Positions 7,961 through 16,827 of a stretch of DNA of 64,000 bases are shown in pieces. The DNA lies in contig NZ_JAUFQP010000010.1 of assembly GCF_030409805.1 (NCBI RefSeq), positions 687,001 through 751,000 of the forward strand, written 5' to 3'. Below the pieces are notes generated by a model, which saw only the letters and a list, made by a program, of their open reading frames with translations, ran no database searches and had not been told where the DNA came from. Every line of letters starts with the position of its first letter. Position 1 is the first letter of the stretch. A program made the position numbers and the translations under genes. The stretch is from Algibacter miyuki (GTDB lineage: Bacteria; Bacteroidota; Bacteroidia; Flavobacteriales; Flavobacteriaceae).

Positions 7961-9343
7961 ATGAAAAACATACCACTCATTATCGGAGCGCTTTTATTTA
8001 GCACCTTATTTTACAAACAAAGCATCGGTTTAAACCTATCGTTATTTACAGTATTAACCATTTTATTGCTGGTTATCAACAACAAAAAATTCTTCAAACA
8101 CAAAAGCACGTTGTTACTTAGTTTGGTTTATATTATTACAGCGGTATCCGTGTTTATATTTCAGTCACAGTTGGCCATTATTGCAAATATCATTGCGTTT
8201 TTCACTATAATTGGGCATGTTTCCGAACATGAATCGTCTATTTATATTAATTGGCTTAACGGCATTTATACCACTATAGCCGGATTTTTCGAACGAAATT
8301 TATTCGCTAATCCAGAACACCCTACGCCATCCAAAAAAAATATTGACTACCTACATTTGGCTAAAATTATCGGCATTCCGCTTTTAGTCGTTATTATTTT
8401 TATCGGCCTATACCGAAACGGGAACCCTGTTTTTAGCGATTTTATAGCCAAAATAGATTTTAGTTTTTTTAATTTAAATTGGTTTTTATTGGCTGCTTTA
8501 GGTTACTACTTATTCTACAATATCTCTACACCCTTACAAGTTAATCCCATTACTGAAAAAGATTTAAGCATTGGAAATTTCTTAAAAAACACAGGAAACC
8601 CTTCCGAAGAAAGCTTAAAAAAAGAAAATCAGTTAGGACTTATCCTAATGGTACTTCTCAATGTTTTAATTCTACTTTTTCTTATTACAGATATTGCCTA
8701 TTTAGCAAGTATTGACACACTAAATGCTCCCGAATTATCCAATCAAGTCCATAGCGGAATTTATGCTCTTATTGCTTCTATATTAATGGCTATTGTTATT
8801 ATTTTATGGTTTTTTAGAGGCGACCTCAACTTCTACAAAAACAACCAAACCTTAAAAACATTGGCTTATACTTGGATTGCTTTAAACCTCATTATGGTAT
8901 TTAGTATTGGTGCAAAAAACTATCATTATATCGCTTCTTTTGGGTTTACCTATAAACGTATTGGTGTGTTTGTTTACCTATTGCTCACATTAATTGGACT
9001 TTCAACGACTGTTGTGAAAGTGTACAAAATCAAAAATTTATGGTATTTATTTCGTGTAAACACACAACTTGCATTTGTTATTCTTATAATGTCTTGCGCT
9101 TTTAATTGGGATGGTGTGATTACACATTACAACTTAAATTACTCCAAAACAACTGACGTTTCGTACCTCATCAACTTATCAAACAATAATACTTTCATCC
9201 TAAAATCTTACAGTAACAACACACATTTAAACGCTAGCTACAAGCACAAAGTAGATAAAAAACTAAACACTTATATAGAAATGTTAAACCAAAGAGATTG
9301 GCAAGAATGGAGTTTCGACAATTTTAAAACAACTGTAAAATAA
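7961..9343 (+). CDS. DUF4153/DUF4173-type multipass membrane protein
   Basis: The 460-residue protein has about 11 hydrophobic segments and a hydrophilic C-terminus. The core GNPVFSDFIAKIDFSF ... TDIAYLASIDTLNAPELSNQVHSGIYALIASILMAIVIILWFFRG matches the DUF4153/DUF4173 family, where a conserved V-H-x-G-x-x-x-L pattern precedes a helix. Function is not established. It follows operator 2 and is closely spaced with the next two genes (6-bp gap, then a 4-bp overlap), so 7961-10374 is probably one operon under the upstream winged-helix regulator. Confidence 0.75.
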   Translation: MKNIPLIIGALLFSTLFYKQSIGLNLSLFTVLTILLLVINNKKFFKHKSTLLLSLVYIITAVSVFIFQSQLAIIANIIAFFTIIGHVSEHESSIYINWLNGIYTTIAGFFERNLFANPEHPTPSKKNIDYLHLAKIIGIPLLVVIIFIGLYRNGNPVFSDFIAKIDFSFFNLNWFLLAALGYYLFYNISTPLQVNPITEKDLSIGNFLKNTGNPSEESLKKENQLGLILMVLLNVLILLFLITDIAYLASIDTLNAPELSNQVHSGIYALIASILMAIVIILWFFRGDLNFYKNNQTLKTLAYTWIALNLIMVFSIGAKNYHYIASFGFTYKRIGVFVYLLLTLIGLSTTVVKVYKIKNLWYLFRVNTQLAFVILIMSCAFNWDGVITHYNLNYSKTTDVSYLINLSNNNTFILKSYSNNTHLNASYKHKVDKKLNTYIEMLNQRDWQEWSFDNFKTTVK

Positions 9344-9349
9344 ATCCTT

Positions 9350-9748
9350 ATGAAACTTCCGCTAATCATATTAAAAGCCACTTTACTTTCAACAGTAATA
9401 TTTTGGGTTATTCTGTTTCTTAATGGAACAGATTCAGCTTTGTTAATTTATATAGTACCATCAATGATTCCCATTTCAATATGCAATACCATTGTAATAA
9501 CCTGCACTATTGCTCCCTTTTTCTGGTCGAAAAATGATAACACAAGCTACCAAACCGTGTTTAAAACATACTTCCCATATTATGCCTTGATCTGCTTTTC
9601 GCTTTGCGTTTATGGCACTTTTCAAGAACCGGTTTTACTTTGTTTTTACGCCGCAGCGTTCATATCGACTTTGCAAACTTGGGTGTGGATTGTAAAACAT
9701 GCTGAAACTAAAAAGGTAGAAACTCCTAAAATAATGGAAACCCTATGA
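9350..9748 (+). CDS. Small membrane protein, unknown function
   Basis: The 132-residue product has about four transmembrane segments (near 7-25, 30-55, 70-85 and 90-112) and a charged C-terminal tail (KHAETKKVETPKIMETL). No family is recognised. It starts 6 bp after the DUF4153-like gene and overlaps the SanA-like gene by 4 bp, so translation of the three is probably coupled. Confidence 0.6.
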   Translation: MKLPLIILKATLLSTVIFWVILFLNGTDSALLIYIVPSMIPISICNTIVITCTIAPFFWSKNDNTSYQTVFKTYFPYYALICFSLCVYGTFQEPVLLCFYAAAFISTLQTWVWIVKHAETKKVETPKIMETL

Positions 9749-10374
9749 AACACGTAAAACGTTTACTAAAACTAGCTTTTTTTATACTCATTTATATTGT
9801 ATCTATAAACTTATGGATAAACCATCAGGCAAAAAGCGCTTTATATAATAACGTATCTGAAATCCCGAAAAACAAAGTCGGACTTATTTTAGGCGCGGGA
9901 AAAACCACCCAATATGGCAATATAAACTTGTACTACAAATACCGTTTGGAAGCTGCCATTGCCTTATTCGAATCGGGAAAAATAGAATATATTTTAATAA
10001 GTGGCGATAATAGCCGAAAAGATTACGACGAGCCAACGGATTTTAAAATTGATTTAATTGAAAATGGCATTCCCGAAAATAAGATCTATTTGGATTATGC
10101 CGGCTTTAGAACTTTAGATTCTATGGTGAGAGCCAAAGAAATTTTCGGATTGGATGCTTTTACCATTATTTCTCAAAAATTTCATAATGAGCGCGCCATT
10201 TACCTAGCTAATCAATATGATATAAGCGCTATTGCATTCAATGCTAAAGATGTTCCGAAACGATATAGTTTTAAAACCAAACTTCGGGAATACCTCGCGC
10301 GCACTAAAGCTTCAGTAGATATTTTGTTTAATATATCGCCTAAGTTTTTAGGGGCTAAAATTGAAATAAAATAA
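9745..10374 (+). CDS. SanA/YdcF-like DUF218 envelope protein
   Basis: The 209-residue product has one N-terminal membrane anchor (residues 6-24) and a DUF218 domain facing the periplasm. The signatures are VGLILGAGKTTQYGNINLYYKYRLEAAIALFESGK, ILISGDNS, DEPTDFKIDLIENGIPENKIYLDYAGFRTLDSMVRAKEIF and TIISQKFHNERAIYLAN, in the order seen in SanA, whose loss lowers the envelope barrier to vancomycin in enteric bacteria. The exact reaction of this family is unsettled. It overlaps the previous gene by 4 bp and ends the operon. Confidence 0.85.
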   Translation: MKHVKRLLKLAFFILIYIVSINLWINHQAKSALYNNVSEIPKNKVGLILGAGKTTQYGNINLYYKYRLEAAIALFESGKIEYILISGDNSRKDYDEPTDFKIDLIENGIPENKIYLDYAGFRTLDSMVRAKEIFGLDAFTIISQKFHNERAIYLANQYDISAIAFNAKDVPKRYSFKTKLREYLARTKASVDILFNISPKFLGAKIEIK

Positions 10375-10567
10375 CATATTATACACCTTGTCTGATTTAA
10401 AACACAATAAAATTACGATTCCTCCTATCTCATACGGGCATTTTTCTCGTAAATACTCAAACAAGCAAAAACATTTAAAACGCTTGAGGTATTATTCCTG
10501 TCCATATTCTGGCCGCTATTTTATACCAAAACATAATTATAGACATAACAAATAAGATACTACACTA

Positions 10568-10951
10568 ATGATTTTCCGACTTAACAAACACTACGCATCC
10601 CTCTGCGTACTCCTTTTACTTACTGAAATCTATATTGCACTTTTCTTAAAAACAGGATTTATCAGATATACTTTTGGAGATTTTTTATCTGTCATTTTAC
10701 TGTATTGTTTTTTCAAAAGCTTTTTAAAAATAGACAGTATTAAATTAGCTGTCAACGTTTTAAAATTTGCTTTCGTAATAGAGTTTATGCAATTTTTTCA
10801 TGTGTTAAAACTATTCCATTTAGAAAACAACCGTTTTTTAAGTATTGTTTTAGGTAGCACCTACCAAACCTCCGATTTGTTAGCCTACACTATTGGAGTT
10901 ATTGCCATAGTTGTTGTGGAGCATAAAGTGAATAAACTATGCATTGTGTAA
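10568..10951 (+). CDS. DUF2809 family membrane protein
   Basis: The 127-residue product has about four transmembrane helices and the DUF2809 pattern: FIRYTFGDFLSVILLYCFFKSF near residues 29-50, then FAFVIEFMQFFHVLKLF and a C-terminal SDLLAYTIGVIAIVVVEH. The polar residues embedded in these helices (GD, EF-x-Q, DLLAYT) are the conserved ones. No function is known. The 193-bp gap before it holds no gene, so it is probably transcribed separately from the SanA-like gene. Confidence 0.75.
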   Translation: MIFRLNKHYASLCVLLLLTEIYIALFLKTGFIRYTFGDFLSVILLYCFFKSFLKIDSIKLAVNVLKFAFVIEFMQFFHVLKLFHLENNRFLSIVLGSTYQTSDLLAYTIGVIAIVVVEHKVNKLCIV

Positions 10952-11207
10952 AACACCTTTTAACCATTAATTAGAACCATTGCCCATTTTAGCGGTATCC
11001 ATATCGTTTTCCTTTATCCCTTATAGTTAGAAATTATTTTTAGCAGTCATTCCTTATTTTATTGCAAGTTATTTGGCAAGTGCCCCCAAACTTAATAAAG
11101 CTCTGCTTGTAATATATTTTGCGTTTGGCTGCTATTTTCTCCAAACGCGACCTAATATTAATGAAATTGGAAATTCGTGATTCTTATAGTTCAATATTCT
11201 GAACTGT

Positions 11208-12029
11208 TTAATCTGCTCTATTTTTAGCTTGTATTTTTCTAACAAGAGCTGCTGTAGCATTCCGCGTCATAAATCTTGGAATAATGGATAAAAATTTATT
11301 AAAACGTCCTGGGATAGCATAGGTTTTTCCTTTAAGCATCGCTTCATAACCATAAATAGCAACCGTTTTAGCACATCCCATATTGAATTTGATTTTATTA
11401 TCGGAAGCGCCTTCTGACACGGTACCTGTAACCGTGTCTTGAAATGCTGTTTTTGTAGGTCCTGGACAAAGCGCCGTAACAGTAACCCCAGTACCTTTTA
11501 ACTCGTTTGCAATGGCTTCGGAAAAAGATAACATATACCCTTTAGAAGCATAATAAATAGACATTAATGGGCCTGGTTGAAAAGCTGCCAAAGACGACAT
11601 ATTTAATATTTTACCCGAACCACGCTCTACCATACCTTGCAAAACCAGTTTGGTTAAATGTGTGGTGGTCATGATATGAAGATGTAACATGGCCGATTCG
11701 CGTTCCCAATTGGTTTCGGCAAAGGTACCAAACAAGCCAAAACCTGCATTATTAATAAGCACGTCTATATGCACATTACCCACAGCACTCATGATATCTT
11801 GAGCAATATTGGGTAGACTTAAATCTTTAATTAAAGCCAAAACCTCAACATTAAACTTGTTTTCTAGTTCGGTTTTAACCACTTCTAAGCCTTCCGAATC
11901 AAGGTCTACTAAAATTAACTTATAGTTATCTTCTGCCAATAATAACGCTAATTCATACCCTAATCCCGAGGCTGCTCCTGTAACTAATGCCGTTTTAATA
12001 ATACTCGATTTTTTTAATTCTTCTACCAT
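11208..12029 (-). CDS. Short-chain dehydrogenase/reductase (SDR)
   Basis: A classical SDR of 273 residues. The NAD(P) site is TALVTGAASGLG near the N-terminus, NNAG follows the fourth strand, and the catalytic residues are Ser in NMSSLAAF with YYASK. Substrate cannot be told from sequence; members of this subgroup (DltE-like) reduce diverse carbonyls. The open frame runs seven codons upstream to a TTG, but the ATG at 12029 gives a normal SDR N-terminus. It begins 27 bp after the stop of the saccharopine-dehydrogenase-like gene on the same strand, so the two probably form one transcript. Confidence 0.9.
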   Translation of the reverse strand: MVEELKKSSIIKTALVTGAASGLGYELALLLAEDNYKLILVDLDSEGLEVVKTELENKFNVEVLALIKDLSLPNIAQDIMSAVGNVHIDVLINNAGFGLFGTFAETNWERESAMLHLHIMTTTHLTKLVLQGMVERGSGKILNMSSLAAFQPGPLMSIYYASKGYMLSFSEAIANELKGTGVTVTALCPGPTKTAFQDTVTGTVSEGASDNKIKFNMGCAKTVAIYGYEAMLKGKTYAIPGRFNKFLSIIPRFMTRNATAALVRKIQAKNRAD

Positions 12030-12055
12030 TTGAAATAAATGATAGGGCAAACTTA

Positions 12056-13258
12056 TTAGTTTCCGTTAATATATCCTTGTAAATATGAAAAATTTTCGGT
12101 TAGTTTTTGATTTTCGGTCATTTTTGACCGTTGTAAAACACCATTGGCATCGTTATTAAAAAAGGCAGGAATAACTTCTTTTAGAAACATATCGCCAAAA
12201 CCTTCACTAGCGTCTTGCGGAAGCTCGCAAGGTAAATTATCGACAGCCATTACGGTTATGGCTTTTTCGGATGTAAAATCTATTTCGGTTTCTGTTTCCG
12301 GGTTGTAGCCATAAATAGGATCGGCAATAGTTGAAGCGCGAAGCGTTGTAGCTACTGGCCCGTCGACATCGCAACTGATATCGGCCACAACTTTAATATT
12401 GAAATCTGGTGATTTCACGTCGGAACGGGTATAAAGATATGGAGCACCATCGCCGTAAAAATGCCCTGCGATGTAATAGTCTGTTACTTTAGCGAAACGC
12501 ATAAAGTTGGATTGATAATCTTGTGGATTATTGAAAAAATCTTGATTATCTAGAACTTTACTGTCTTTGCGTATGTTGTAATCGAGCACATCGATGTTGC
12601 AATATACAGGCTCTGTAAAATTTTTATTTAGATAATCGGACACGGTAACAGATTTTACCTGCATGGCATCGAGCATTTCTTGAGCACCTTTTGCTACTTT
12701 TCCGCTACCGGTAAGGAGTATTTTTATGTTGGGTAATTTTAGGTTATTGAGTTCTGAAATTAAAGCTTCTTGATTTGGTAATGGGCCTGCTTTGGGTAAT
12801 TGCCAGGTATTGTATTTTAGTCCCCAGGCTCGAAAACCGTTATAAGCGCCAACAATACCAGCATAACGACCAAAACCTATTAAGCGAAATCCTTGTGCGT
12901 TTACAATAGTTTCGTGATCGTGAAGTTCGATATTCTTTTCTAATATAGCTTGTAGCAACTTGCGGTTATAGGGTTGCTTTTTTATGGTATGAGAAAAGAA
13001 AAAATATTTTTTATTAGGAATTAGTGCGTTGATTGGAACTTCTTTTACACCAAGCATAACATCACAATCGGATACATCGTTTACGACTTCGAAGCCTGCG
13101 TTTCGGTATTGCTCGTCGGTAAACACACGAATGTTGGACGATTCTACTTTGAAAATGGCTTCAGGGAATTGTTTTTGGGCTTCGGCTAGTTTGGATGGCG
13201 AAAATACCACGCGACGGTCGGGTGGGTTTTTACGTTCTTTTATGATGGCGAATTTCAT
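12056..13258 (-). CDS. NAD(P)-dependent oxidoreductase, alanine/saccharopine dehydrogenase-like
   Basis: The 400-residue enzyme begins with the AlaDH/PNT-type N-terminal domain (MKFAIIKERKNPPDRRVVFSPSKLAEAQKQFP) and continues with a Rossmann domain whose glycine-rich turn is LLTGSGKVAKGAQEML. ADISCDVDGPVATTLRASTIADPIYGYNPETETE matches lysine-forming saccharopine dehydrogenases, which interconvert saccharopine with lysine and 2-oxoglutarate. Flavobacterial homologues are annotated on that basis without direct proof. The SDR gene follows downstream on the same strand. Repeat copy B lies 168 bp upstream of its start. Confidence 0.8.
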   Translation of the reverse strand: MKFAIIKERKNPPDRRVVFSPSKLAEAQKQFPEAIFKVESSNIRVFTDEQYRNAGFEVVNDVSDCDVMLGVKEVPINALIPNKKYFFFSHTIKKQPYNRKLLQAILEKNIELHDHETIVNAQGFRLIGFGRYAGIVGAYNGFRAWGLKYNTWQLPKAGPLPNQEALISELNNLKLPNIKILLTGSGKVAKGAQEMLDAMQVKSVTVSDYLNKNFTEPVYCNIDVLDYNIRKDSKVLDNQDFFNNPQDYQSNFMRFAKVTDYYIAGHFYGDGAPYLYTRSDVKSPDFNIKVVADISCDVDGPVATTLRASTIADPIYGYNPETETEIDFTSEKAITVMAVDNLPCELPQDASEGFGDMFLKEVIPAFFNNDANGVLQRSKMTENQKLTENFSYLQGYINGN

Positions 13259-13425
13259 GGGTTTCTCTTTAGGTGTAATTTCGGAAATATATTAAAATAT
13301 TTCATTAATTATACTAACTTTTTTTACTGACAACGATGAACTGACAAATGAAAATGGTATAATTTTTGATTTATGTTAGCGGATTACACACTAGTTTAAA
13401 AGTTTTAATTAACTTTGCGGACTGT

Positions 13426-13512
13426 GCGTTAGGGATTGAGGCTTTGTTGAAGCTCTTTTTTGTTTTTCTCAAAAAAAGCGACTGCCGAAAGCCCGACCCT
13501 TGTGGTAACGCC
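13426..13512 (+). repeat. Dispersed element copy B
   Basis: An 87-bp member of the dispersed family. It opens with GCGTTAGGGATTG, has a short variable middle with a hairpin (AGCTTTT-type arms around TTTTCTC), then GCCGAAAGCCCGACCCTTG and ends GGTAACGCC. The end hairpin is ACC-CTTGT-GGT. It stands between the divergent saccharopine-dehydrogenase-like gene and ssrA, ending 44 bp before the tmRNA. Confidence 0.85.
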
Positions 13513-13556
13513 AAAAAAAACTTAGTGAATTAAAATTTTACTATTTCATTAATTCT

Positions 13557-13948
13557 GGGGTCGACTGGTTTTGACAGCGAGATTAACGAAACGGTAAGCA
13601 CGTCGTGTAATGGCATTGATACACGTTAAAGGCTAGACCAACTTTTAAACGGCGAGAATAACTACGCTTTAGCAGCATAATTCGAATTATAGTAGAATTG
13701 GCCTAGGTACACAAGGTGTACATGCTTTATGTCTCCGGAAAGCCTTGATTGACGGCGTTCCATTTTGAGGCATCGTAAATGTCAATATAGTTTAGGCAGT
13801 GCTTTGATGCTTTTACGAAACTAAAGAAGCTAAGTTATAAGTGGGTTGTCTTTAACCAGCTTATAGTCGAAAACCCAAGAAAAGAATAAACGTGTAGAAA
13901 GCTCTTTGGTTACTTGTTTGGACGAGAGTTCGATTCTCTCCGACTCCA
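13557..13948 (+). ncRNA. ssrA: tmRNA (transfer-messenger RNA)
   Basis: The gene begins GGGGTCGACTGGTTTTGACAG and ends GAGTTCGATTCTCTCCGACTCCA, so the tRNA-like ends pair (GGGGTCG with CGACTCC) and a T-arm is present. The 3' CCA is not encoded and must be added. The resume codon and tag frame are at 13651-13680 and read GENNYALAA followed by TAA, the tag typical of Flavobacteriia, ending in the LAA protease signal. It rescues stalled ribosomes with SmpB. At 392 nt it has the usual size, and a strong terminator follows at once. Confidence 0.98.
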
Positions 13949-13954
13949 CTTTTA

Positions 13955-13987
13955 AACCCCGTAAACCCAGTGTTTACGGGGTTTTTG
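13955..13987 (+). terminator. Intrinsic terminator of ssrA
   Basis: AACCCCGTAAAC (13955-13966) pairs perfectly with GTTTACGGGGTT (13972-13983) around a 5-nt loop (CCAGT) and runs into TTTTTGTTTTT. It starts 7 nt after the tmRNA 3' end. Confidence 0.95.
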
Positions 13988-14339
13988 TTTTTAGAGGTAC
14001 TGTATAGGCCTCAGTTTGGTTCAAAATGCAATTATTACTTTCACTTCTTTTGAGGCAACTATTCTCAAATCCAATTTTATTTAAATTTAATATTCAACAA
14101 AGCTTATTACCAAACTAGGCCAGATAGCCATTTAATATTGGAGTTGTTATTGGTATTAGATTATTTGTTAGTTCATATTTTTTTAGGACTAAAAAAAACA
14201 GTTTTTAGAAAAGTAATTGGATTTTTACTTAAAACCTTATGAATCGCATATAACATAAAAGTACTTTTATCGGATTATCTTTTTCTAAAAAAATAAAATA
14301 ACCTCAAATTATTAAATATAAAAAACGAAAAACAAAACG
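13988..14339. other. Gene-free stretch after ssrA
   Basis: No open frame, promoter consensus, hairpin or repeat stands out here. It is very AT-rich near the right end, where the broken lipoprotein gene begins. Confidence 0.6.
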
Positions 14340-14760
14340 ATGATTTTTAGAGCAATATTAATTGCAACATCACTTTTTATAATGTCTTGTACAGAAGAAG
14401 ACAATGAGCCTACACCTGCAAAAGAACTATCCAATTTAGACCTCATTAAACATACTTGGGAAAAGAGCACTGTAACACATGATGGCGTAACAAGTACAAC
14501 ACAGGTTATATGCAATGAAGAAAGAGAGCTTTTTACCTTTATGAGTGATAATACATTCTCTGAACGTTATTTTGATGATTCTTGTGAAGAAGATTTTGAC
14601 AATGGCACTTTTGTAGTTAAAGAAACATCTTTTATATTAAGTTATAATGATTCCTCAATAGATACTTATACCATTGTTTAGCTAAGTGAAACAACTTTAA
14701 AATTCAACTTTAAATGATGGTGGAGTCATTGTTGAGAACACATACTCTAAAAGTAACTGA
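14340..14760 (+). pseudogene. Lipocalin-like lipoprotein, broken by nonsense codon and frameshift
   Basis: The intact part (113 codons) has a lipoprotein signal (LIATSLFIMSC) and a lipocalin-like body (LIKHTWEKSTVTHDG ... ERELFTFMSDNTFSERYFDD). The frame stops at TAG (14679-14681) in the middle of a beta strand. Reading through gives LSETTLKFNF. After one extra A in the run at 14712-14714 the frame continues DGGVIVENTYSKSN to a TGA at 14758. Both parts fit the usual end of such proteins, and CAG to TAG is a single transition. Either a recent pseudogene or a short product missing its last strands. Confidence 0.7.
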
Positions 14761-14929
14761 ATAAACTATAGTAAAAATTAACACATATAAAAGCCCCATT
14801 TCTGGCATAGCTTTTAATAGTATTAATAAAAAAAACCGTTCATTTTCATGAGTTTTTTTTTATGCTCAAAACGTAAAAGATTCAATCTTAAGAAAATAAA
14901 AAATAAATTATATTTGAATTGAATATTAC

Positions 14930-15310
14930 CTAAACTAAGCATGCCTTACAACTACCTTGCAACAAAACTTGCGAGGCTTCTACTCTGTGATTAGGTATTT
15001 GTGGAACATTAAAATCGGTATCTAGACAATCTACCTTACCACAATGTAAACATTGAAAATGTGCATGAGAATCATGATGTTTAGAGGAGGAGCAATCATG
15101 ACATTTTGCATACCACTTATGTCCATTTTTCCCGAAAAAAGAATGTAAAACCCCATCATTTTCAAGTTTATCTAAGATGCGATACACTGTAGTTTTGTTC
15201 ATCTGAGAACTAAGATTTTCTATTAGAGCAACAGCAGAAATAGCACTTGTGTGCTTATCAAATTCATCTAGTAAAATTTTAACTGATTTTGTTTTTCTTA
15301 TAATACCCAT
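14930..15310 (-). CDS. Fur-family metalloregulator, probably Zur-like
   Basis: The 126-residue protein has the Fur winged-helix (LLDEFDKHTSAISAVALIENLSSQMNKTTVYRILDKLENDGVL) and the metal-binding C-terminal half. That half contains HHDSHAHFQCLHCG, a second Cys pair near the end (GSCKAC) and Cys/His residues in KCHDCSSSKHH. Two CxxC pairs make the structural zinc site. The neighbouring DUF4625 and ZnuD-like receptor genes point to zinc as the sensed metal, which is inference. The start is the ATG at 15310; the longer frame begins at TTG. A palindrome like the one before the uptake operon lies directly upstream, suggesting autoregulation. Confidence 0.85.
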   Translation of the reverse strand: MGIIRKTKSVKILLDEFDKHTSAISAVALIENLSSQMNKTTVYRILDKLENDGVLHSFFGKNGHKWYAKCHDCSSSKHHDSHAHFQCLHCGKVDCLDTDFNVPQIPNHRVEASQVLLQGSCKACLV

Positions 15311-15314
15311 AGTA

Positions 15315-15338
15315 CAAAAATAATACAACTGAGTCGCA
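15315..15338 (-). promoter_or_regulatory. Promoter -7 box and Fur/Zur-type palindrome before the regulator
   Basis: On the plus strand ACAACTGAGTCGC (15325-15337) matches the stronger box GCAACTAAGTTGC at 19905 in 10 of 13 positions. On the minus strand TATTTTTG (15322-15315) fits TAnnTTTG and ends only 4 nt before the ATG at 15310. The message may therefore start at or very near the start codon. Confidence 0.5.
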
Positions 15339-15473
15339 AAAAAAAATCACCTCTACATTTCTAATTTTCAAGGCACAACAGCGCCCTATTTTAATATAAT
15401 CATATTAGGTTTTTCGTAATAATTACAAAAAAACCTAAAATAATTAAAACAGTTACCCACCTCTAGCCTTCAT

Positions 15474-15953
15474 TTATTCAATAATTTTTATGTCTATCGA
15501 TGTTCTACTTTGCCAACCTGTTGCATCTGTTACAGAGTAAGCACAGTGATAATCGCCTATATCTATATCGTCAGGAATTGTTATTGAGATATTAATTTCA
15601 TAACTAGTTAATCCGCTTTCCAAAGTATAGTTTTCCATAAAAATTAACGGATTTACAACCTGTTTTACCTCTTCTAAATCGCATTGTTCGCCTTGATCGT
15701 CATGGGTATGATGATCAAAATTATGATGAATATCTAAACTATAACTAGCCAGCGCTAAGTTGTCTGTAACTTTTGCCTTAAAATTGTACGTTTCTCCTTT
15801 TACAAGCTGGGCACAGCCTTGAGGAACCCCCCCATTATAATTAATCGTTATGGTTGGCTTTTCTTCATCTTTATTACCACCGTCATCACTTGAGCAAGAT
15901 GCCAAAAGCGACATAAAAAGTAAAAAGCAACCATGTTTTAGTATCGTTCTCAT
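15474..15953 (-). CDS. DUF4625-like lipoprotein with His/Asp-rich loop
   Basis: The 159-residue product starts MRTILKHGCFLLFMSLLASC, a lipoprotein signal with the lipobox LASC, so it is anchored to a membrane and probably faces outward. A beta-sandwich-like domain follows. It contains SYSLDIHHNFDHHTHDDQGEQCD, a His/Asp cluster well suited to binding zinc, and resembles the DUF4625 protein encoded just upstream. The longest frame starts 24 codons earlier inside an intercistronic hairpin, so the ATG at 15953 is chosen. It is the last gene of the putative zinc operon. Confidence 0.75.
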   Translation of the reverse strand: MRTILKHGCFLLFMSLLASCSSDDGGNKDEEKPTITINYNGGVPQGCAQLVKGETYNFKAKVTDNLALASYSLDIHHNFDHHTHDDQGEQCDLEEVKQVVNPLIFMENYTLESGLTSYEINISITIPDDIDIGDYHCAYSVTDATGWQSRTSIDIKIIE

Positions 15954-15968
15954 TTTAATATGATTTAT

Positions 15969-16000
15969 AACCGCATAGCACATCATGATGCTATGCGGTT
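15969..16000. repeat. 12-bp inverted repeat between two DUF4625-type genes
   Basis: AACCGCATAGCA (15969-15980) pairs perfectly with TGCTATGCGGTT (15989-16000) around an 8-nt loop. It fills most of the gap between the stop of the 16009 gene and the start of the 15474 gene. No clear U-tract follows on the minus strand, so it may protect or pause the transcript rather than end it. Confidence 0.8.
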
Positions 16001-16008
16001 TAGTTATT

Positions 16009-16800
16009 TTATGATGCTGTAACATCTATATGAGTTTCATAGGTTTTAGTGTTTCCGTTTTCATCTTCAACTGTAAAAAGCATATGATATTCTCCTGCAG
16101 GTGCCGTAACAGGTACATCTATATGCTTATGAAATTCTACTTCAGTTTGCTCATGGTATCCTTCTTCATACGCTTGCTCAAAGTCCCATTCTACTTCTCC
16201 TTCTCCAGGAGTAATTCCATCTGCATGGATATCAACAGTAATATTATGGATGCCATTAACAGCATTTACCATAAATTCTGCATGAAAATCGCTTCCGCGC
16301 ACTACCGAAGTATCTATAGAGAAATCGCTTAAAGTAATTGGGTCTAAAACGTCGATATGTCCTTCAATTTCTGTACTATTTCCGAGTTCATCTGTTACGA
16401 TTAATTCGATATGATATTCGCCGGCTGGTATATTAGCAGGAACATCTATATGTTCATGAAATGTAGGGTTAATCACTAAATAATTACTATCTGTAAATAC
16501 CTGCTCAAAATCCCAATCCACTTCATCATCTCCAACAGTTAAATCGTGTGCATGAATGGAAAGCGTAATACTACTTACTTTTGCTTCTGCATTAATTTCC
16601 GCTTCTAAATGAATATCCGAACCTTTATAGGCAACCTGTTCAGTTGAATGCTCACTTCCTTCTCCATATTCAAAATTAGAGATTATCGGAGCATTGAATG
16701 CTACGTTATCATCATCGCTACTACAGGAATTTAAAAAGAGTCCTAAAAAAGTGATAAATGCTAAAAATTTAAAATTTGTTTTCATAATGTTTGTTTTCAT
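16009..16800 (-). CDS. DUF4625 lipoprotein (two repeats)
   Basis: A lipoprotein signal (FLAFITFLGLFLNSC) leads into two copies of a DUF4625-type beta domain, about residues 40-150 and 155-263. Each carries acidic/His segments (SIHAHDLTVGDDEVDWDFEQ and DIHADGITPGEGEVEWDFEQ) and repeats the pattern F-H-E/K-H-I-D-V-P-x-x-x-P-A-G-E-Y-H. The many His, Asp and Glu suggest metal binding. DUF4625 genes commonly accompany TonB receptors thought to import zinc, as here: the receptor gene ends 28 bp upstream. A second ATG five codons in is an equally possible start. Confidence 0.85.
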   Translation of the reverse strand: MKTNIMKTNFKFLAFITFLGLFLNSCSSDDDNVAFNAPIISNFEYGEGSEHSTEQVAYKGSDIHLEAEINAEAKVSSITLSIHAHDLTVGDDEVDWDFEQVFTDSNYLVINPTFHEHIDVPANIPAGEYHIELIVTDELGNSTEIEGHIDVLDPITLSDFSIDTSVVRGSDFHAEFMVNAVNGIHNITVDIHADGITPGEGEVEWDFEQAYEEGYHEQTEVEFHKHIDVPVTAPAGEYHMLFTVEDENGNTKTYETHIDVTAS

Positions 16801-16827
16801 TTGATTTTGATTATTTATTTATAATTA

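Noticed and set aside
11031..11180. Open plus-strand stretch of about 50 codons (KLFLAVIPYFIASYLASAPKLN...) between the DUF2809 and SDR genes
   Set aside because: It has no start codon and a stop just upstream. It may be a remnant of a membrane protein gene, but the evidence is too thin to call.
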